This document shows, one piece after another, positions 6,067-9,019 of a stretch of 9,019 bases of DNA. Numbering within the stretch: position 1 is the stretch's first letter; the number at the start of each line of letters is the position of its first letter. The translations under genes were made by a program, and so were the position numbers. Below the pieces are notes generated by a model. That model ran no database searches. It was given only the letters and a program-made list of their open reading frames with translations, and was not told the origin of the DNA. The stretch is from Bacteriovoracaceae bacterium (GTDB lineage: Bacteria > Bdellovibrionota > UBA1018): NCBI GenBank assembly GCA_947446835.1, contig CANFHS010000088.1, positions 1 to 9,019 on the forward strand, written 5' to 3'.

Positions 6067-6774
6067 ATGCGCCTGCCTCATGCCCTGATCCTGGCTACCG
6101 CATTCCTCCTGCCTTGCCTGTCGGCCCAAGCCGACGAACTGGCTCCGGCGCCTGTTCCGCAGGTTCCGGCCGTCACACCGGCAGCCCCGAAAAACCTGGC
6201 GCCCCCGGCCTACGGCAAAGCCCAAGGCGTGCTGGGTCCGGTGACCTTTGGCCCATCGGTCACGCTGCTGGGTCTGCCTTCTCCGTTCAAGGGAGCCCTC
6301 GAATTCCGCTTCGGCCAGAGTTTCGGCGCCCAGGTTTCGTACGCGTTTCTCCCTTCGATCAGCTACAGCTCCACGACCGGAAAGCTGGACCAGATCGAGG
6401 GCCGCGTGCGCTGGTTTCCGTTCAAAAAGGCGTTTCTGCTCGGCTTGGCCTATGGCCAGCTGACCGCCACCGCCTCGCGCAGCGAAACCATTCTTGCCCA
6501 ACCCATCACCGCCAGCGTCCAGCTCCGGAACACCTACTTCGCGCCCCACCTGGGCTGGCGCTGGACCTGGGCTTCCGGATACTTCATGGGCCTGGACCTG
6601 GGCTGGCAATTTTCCAGGAATCCCCGGACCACGCTGACCACCAATGCCGACGCTCTGGTCCAGGCCGTGCAGCAGTACGTGGATCTGGACAAGCAGGTGA
6701 ATGATGCGGGCTCCCAGCTCGGCAACCAGGGGCTGCCGCTGCTATCGCTGCTCCAGGTCGGGTGGCTGTTCTGA
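6067..6774 (+). CDS. Predicted outer-membrane beta-barrel protein
   Basis: I recognise no named family. The 235-residue product has a clear Sec signal peptide (about 1-22, cleavage after AQA) and then a Pro/Ala-rich segment (25-48) that may be a periplasmic linker. The rest alternates polar and hydrophobic residues in short strands bounded by aromatics, for example FGAQVSYAFLP, GRVRWFPF, FLLGLAYGQL, YFAPHLGWRWTW and FMGLDLGWQF. The chain ends VGWLF with a terminal Phe, the usual signal for insertion by the BAM complex. A small 8- or 10-strand barrel is plausible; the segment about 183-215 looks helical or loop-like. The upstream frame to 5839 is antisense to the flavoprotein; ATG 6067 is chosen because the signal peptide starts there. 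The next gene begins at its stop codon (TGATG), so the two are probably coupled. Confidence 0.75.
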   Translation: MRLPHALILATAFLLPCLSAQADELAPAPVPQVPAVTPAAPKNLAPPAYGKAQGVLGPVTFGPSVTLLGLPSPFKGALEFRFGQSFGAQVSYAFLPSISYSSTTGKLDQIEGRVRWFPFKKAFLLGLAYGQLTATASRSETILAQPITASVQLRNTYFAPHLGWRWTWASGYFMGLDLGWQFSRNPRTTLTTNADALVQAVQQYVDLDKQVNDAGSQLGNQGLPLLSLLQVGWLF

Positions 6775-7523
6775 TGACTCCCCGGAGCTGGTTCCTGGCG
6801 CTGGTGCTGACGGCCGCGACCCCCGCTTCCAGTTGGGCCGGAGTTTCAACACGCGGGCTGCGACCCGAAACCCTTTCCGCTGCCGAACTGTCCCGCCTCC
6901 AGGCCTCAGTCCGCGCCGATGGGGAGCGCTACTCGCGCGAGTGCCTGCGCTTCGAGGCGGAGCTGGCGCGCCTTCTGCCCAGCCGCGAGGACAACCACGC
7001 GTTCGAGTCGCGGCAAAGGGCCCTGGAAACTCTCGAAGCCCTGGAGCGCCAGCCCAGGCAAGGCCTGGCCCTGCGACGCCTCGTGGAGCTGGGGCGCTCG
7101 GGAGCCGTGGCCGAAACCACCGGCACCCGCTCCCCGCTGGGAGCATTGGCCCTGCCTTCGGGCTGTGGCGCCCCCGCGCTGCTGTCGGGGATTCATCGTT
7201 TGGCGCAGTACCGGCAAACTTCGGGCCTCACCGAAGTCGAGAATGCTCGCCTGGTCCGCCTGACCTTTGACTTCGTGGATCGCCTGCCGCGCGAAATCCA
7301 ACCTCCCTCGGCCCTGGTGGTGGGCTCGGCCGCCTTGATCACGCTGGCCGAACGCAACCTGATCCAGCACCAGGACCCGGTCATCCGCGACCTTCACCGG
7401 GTGCGTGAAGACGCCATCGCACTGGCTCGCAAGTCCCTTCGCGACCCCCAATCGGCGCCTGTGACCTGGCCCCTGGCGGAGCGCCTGCAAGGCCTGGCGG
7501 AACGGCTGCGTCCCCGGAATTGA
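6774..7523 (+). CDS. Exported protein of unknown function
   Basis: I do not recognise this 249-residue protein. Residues 1-22 look like a Sec signal peptide with cleavage after SSWA. The mature part is rich in Leu, Ala, Arg and Glu and appears mainly helical (for example 36-66, 74-108, 135-170 and 190-221). Only two cysteines are in the mature chain (Cys57 and Cys131), which could form a disulfide in the periplasm. No enzyme motif is seen. ATG 6774 overlaps the TGA of the barrel gene by one base (TGATG), which indicates coupled translation and possibly a shared role in the envelope. The frame also allows GTG 6762, but ATG gives the better signal peptide. The stop codon lies within the first copy of the 13-bp tandem repeat at 7518-7556. 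I infer a periplasmic location. Confidence 0.7.
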   Translation: MTPRSWFLALVLTAATPASSWAGVSTRGLRPETLSAAELSRLQASVRADGERYSRECLRFEAELARLLPSREDNHAFESRQRALETLEALERQPRQGLALRRLVELGRSGAVAETTGTRSPLGALALPSGCGAPALLSGIHRLAQYRQTSGLTEVENARLVRLTFDFVDRLPREIQPPSALVVGSAALITLAERNLIQHQDPVIRDLHRVREDAIALARKSLRDPQSAPVTWPLAERLQGLAERLRPRN

Positions 7524-7556
7524 CCGTCGCAATTGACCGTCGCAATTGACCGTCGC
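7518..7556 (+). repeat. Three perfect tandem copies of a 13-bp repeat
   Basis: AATTGACCGTCGC occurs three times head to tail (7518-7530, 7531-7543, 7544-7556) without a mismatch. The next 13 bases (7557-7569) match at 8 of 13 positions and may be a decayed fourth copy. The first copy supplies the last codon (Asn) and TGA of the upstream gene. The unit is 13 bp and lacks dyad symmetry except AATT. It may come from slippage or be a set of protein-binding sites upstream of the next gene. Confidence 0.9.
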
Positions 7557-7703
7557 TATTCCACGGCGCACCTCAAAACCGAGAATAAACGCTACGCGTT
7601 AAAAAACCGCCGATTTTTGCCGCTTTTTCGCACTGCTTCTGGCCAAGCGGCCCGATTCCTGCGACCCTAAGATCACGTGGACCCAAGGAAAGGGGACATT
7701 TGA
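7557..7703 (+). promoter_or_regulatory. Leader region of the EEP-family gene
   Basis: This 147-base region is AT-richer than its neighbours up to about 7630. It contains a small perfect inverted repeat, AACGC-TAC-GCGTT (7588-7600), and then A and T runs. TAAGAT (7668-7673) is a possible -10 without a convincing -35. A strong Shine-Dalgarno stretch, AAAGGGGA (7689-7696), lies seven bases before ATG 7704. Termination of the upstream operon probably also occurs here, but I see no strong hairpin with a T-run. Confidence 0.45.
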
Positions 7704-8687
7704 ATGCTCCAGGGCAGGAGCCGAAGATCGGCCAAGGTCCTTCCCTATTTCACGCCGCTTTTGCTCTTGTGCCTGCTCCAGTCCGCTTCGGCGGCCCAGG
7801 ACAGCCTTCGTGCGCTCGCGTTCAACGCAGGGCTGCTGAGCTTCCTGAATTACAATATCGTTCCCCTGGTGGGCGTCCGCACCCGGGCCATGCCCCAGGT
7901 GGTGGGCGACGAAGCCCGCCGTGAGAACCTGGACCTGATCGCGCTCGAAGAAGTCTGGAGCGACCGCACCGCCAACGCCATCCGCAAGGTGCTGGAGCCG
8001 CTCGGGTACCGGGTGCTCCACAATCGCGAAAAGCTTCTCTACGGATCGGGCCTGGTTTTAGCGGTCAAGGCCCCGTGGCACCTGGAGTCGGCGCGGTTCG
8101 TGCCATTCCGGCGCACCACCTCAGCGGAACTGGTGGTCAAGAAGGGCTTCATTCTGGCCCACCTCAAGTCTCCTTCGGGAACCTCGGTGCTGGTGGTCCA
8201 CACCCACATGCAAGCCATCCAGTTCGACCGGCGGGGCAACGCCGTTCGCGGAACCGAACTCAACACCCACAAGGCGCAGTCGCTCCAGATCGAAACCGCC
8301 CTGAACGAGGCAGCCAGCCAGATCGCCCCCACCAGCACGGACCCGGCGCAAGTTCCCCGGCTCCTGATCGGCGACCTGAACGCAGGCCCGGACGCGGGCC
8401 TTCCCGCCTACATCCAGCTGGTCGACGCCCAAGGCTGGCACCCTCCGCAGGACCTGTTGCTCAGGACCTGGGACCCCGTCAACCCCCTGGTCAACCACAG
8501 CCACGTGGCCAACCAGAATCCAGCGATGATCGACCACTGCCTGATCAAGGCGCCGGGCTGGGTGTCCGGAAAGATCAGCCTCACGCTGACGGAACCCCTG
8601 CCGGGAATCGTGCTGGATGGACAGCCGGTCCCGCCGTCCGACCACTTTGGACTGCTCTGCGAGCTCGAGCTCGAAGCCCGCAACTGA
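7704..8687 (+). CDS. Secreted EEP-fold hydrolase, sphingomyelinase-like
   Basis: This is a metal-dependent hydrolase of the endonuclease/exonuclease/phosphatase (DNase I-like) superfamily, 327 residues with a Sec signal peptide (about 1-31, cleavage near SASA-AQ). The superfamily motifs occur in order: FNAGLL (40-45) at the first strand; LDLIALEEVW with metal-binding Glu83; YGSGLVLAVK (113-122), as in neutral sphingomyelinases; VVHTHMQA with catalytic His168; IGDLNAGPD with Asp224 and Asn226; MIDHCL (Asp277); and SDHFGL with Asp313 and His314. Export, length and the GSG and HTHMQ motifs favour a sphingomyelinase or phospholipase-C-like role over a nuclease, but substrate is not provable here. 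The start is well supported by AAAGGGGA seven bases upstream. The gene has its own leader after the tandem repeat; the next gene starts 13 bases downstream. Confidence 0.85.
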   Translation: MLQGRSRRSAKVLPYFTPLLLLCLLQSASAAQDSLRALAFNAGLLSFLNYNIVPLVGVRTRAMPQVVGDEARRENLDLIALEEVWSDRTANAIRKVLEPLGYRVLHNREKLLYGSGLVLAVKAPWHLESARFVPFRRTTSAELVVKKGFILAHLKSPSGTSVLVVHTHMQAIQFDRRGNAVRGTELNTHKAQSLQIETALNEAASQIAPTSTDPAQVPRLLIGDLNAGPDAGLPAYIQLVDAQGWHPPQDLLLRTWDPVNPLVNHSHVANQNPAMIDHCLIKAPGWVSGKISLTLTEPLPGIVLDGQPVPPSDHFGLLCELELEARN

Positions 8688-8700
8688 AACTCGAACCCCT

Positions 8701-9019
8701 ATGCTGAACACCACGACTTCCCGCCTCCACTGCCCTCGCCGCAAGAACCGCAGCAAACCGTGCGGCGGCGCGCTTTCGCTGGAAGCCCGCAAGACCTCGC
8801 CACTTCCCGGACGCTCCAAGGACAAGGCGGCTCCCGTGGAGGTGCTGCTCGGAACCTTGCACTGCACCCGCTGCCGCGCCCAGTTTCCGATCCTGGCCGG
8901 CGTGGCCATCCTGGTGGAAAACGTGCCGCTCTATTTCCAGCAGCACTGCAAGGGCATTTCCCAGCTGGTCCCCCAGGCCCAGATTCCCAGGAACGTGCTT
9001 TCGGATTACCTGGAAGCCA
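8701..9019 (+). CDS. Partial gene with Trm112-like Cys region, possibly a methyltransferase
   Basis: The first 106 codons are seen; the frame stays open to the window end. The N-terminus has Cys11 and Cys21 (C-x9-C), a Lys/Arg/Pro-rich stretch, and then GTLHCTRCRAQFPILAGVAIL with a CxxC pair (Cys59, Cys62). This resembles the Trm112-like zinc region found before some class I SAM-dependent methyltransferase domains, followed by QHCKGISQLVP (80-90) and a region leading to the catalytic domain. The first pair is spaced more widely than the usual CPxC, and a Lys-rich insertion lies between the pairs. No SAM-binding motif is within the window, so the methyltransferase call is inference. No Shine-Dalgarno sequence is visible. 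The ATG is 13 bases after the EEP gene, in the same direction, so they may share an mRNA. Confidence 0.5.
   Translation, partial: MLNTTTSRLHCPRRKNRSKPCGGALSLEARKTSPLPGRSKDKAAPVEVLLGTLHCTRCRAQFPILAGVAILVENVPLYFQQHCKGISQLVPQAQIPRNVLSDYLEA

Noticed and set aside
4800..6704. 634-codon plus-strand open frame
   Set aside because: It lies antisense to yciH and the flavoprotein, whose motifs are clear, and crosses the start of the barrel gene. Long antisense frames are expected in GC-rich coding DNA.
7518..7556. CRISPR array or rolling-circle/plasmid iterons
   Set aside because: The copies are only 13 bp and directly abutting with no spacers, and no cas or replication gene is nearby.
8121..8909. 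262-codon minus-strand open frame
   Set aside because: It is antisense to the sphingomyelinase-like gene and the next gene, both better supported.
1..9019. Horizontally acquired island or defence system
   Set aside because: No integrase, transposase, tRNA or attachment site, and base composition looks even by eye. Most genes are housekeeping or envelope functions.

Overview
The window is GC-rich (third codon positions are almost all G or C; not computed), densely packed bacterial chromosome. It looks Gram-negative. There is a lipoprotein with an outer-membrane-type sorting residue, a predicted beta-barrel protein ending in Phe, and Sec signal peptides on three further products. The small exported proteins of unknown function recall Bdellovibrionota or other delta-proteobacteria-like lineages, but that placement is a low-confidence inference. 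I see no phage, IS, CRISPR, tRNA or rRNA genes. All eight visible terminal stop codons are TGA.

Bases 1-2067 (minus strand) hold a two-gene selenium operon. mnmH (selU, tRNA 2-selenouridine synthase) is followed by selD (selenophosphate synthetase), which overlaps it by 34 nt and runs off the left edge. SelD makes selenophosphate and MnmH puts it into the wobble uridine of certain tRNAs. A 119-nt AT-richer divergent intergenic region separates this operon from a plus-strand gene for a zinc-protease-like lipoprotein (2187-2840). After a 12-bp inverted repeat comes pepA, an M17 leucyl aminopeptidase (2924-4411).

A strong bidirectional hairpin (4426-4460) separates pepA from a convergent minus-strand pair: a TIGR03862/HI0933-like flavoprotein gene and a yciH/SUI1-like gene. 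The flavoprotein gene (6032-4794) is cut in the middle by one in-frame TAG, with family-like sequence continuing in the same frame on both sides. This is the most notable anomaly in the window. The yciH stop codon lies in the loop of the shared terminator.

Divergent from the flavoprotein gene is a plus-strand pair: a predicted outer-membrane beta-barrel protein (6067-6774) and an exported protein of unknown function (6774-7523), joined by a TGATG stop/start overlap. The second gene ends inside three perfect tandem copies of a 13-bp repeat. After an AT-richer leader comes a secreted endonuclease/exonuclease/phosphatase-fold enzyme resembling bacterial sphingomyelinases (7704-8687). Last is the start of a gene for a protein with a Trm112-like cysteine region, possibly a methyltransferase, cut by the right edge.

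I do not see a clear undescribed multi-gene system. The points worth checking are the amber-interrupted flavoprotein, the tandem repeat, the possible leaderless starts, the stop-in-terminator arrangement and the exported proteins of unknown function.
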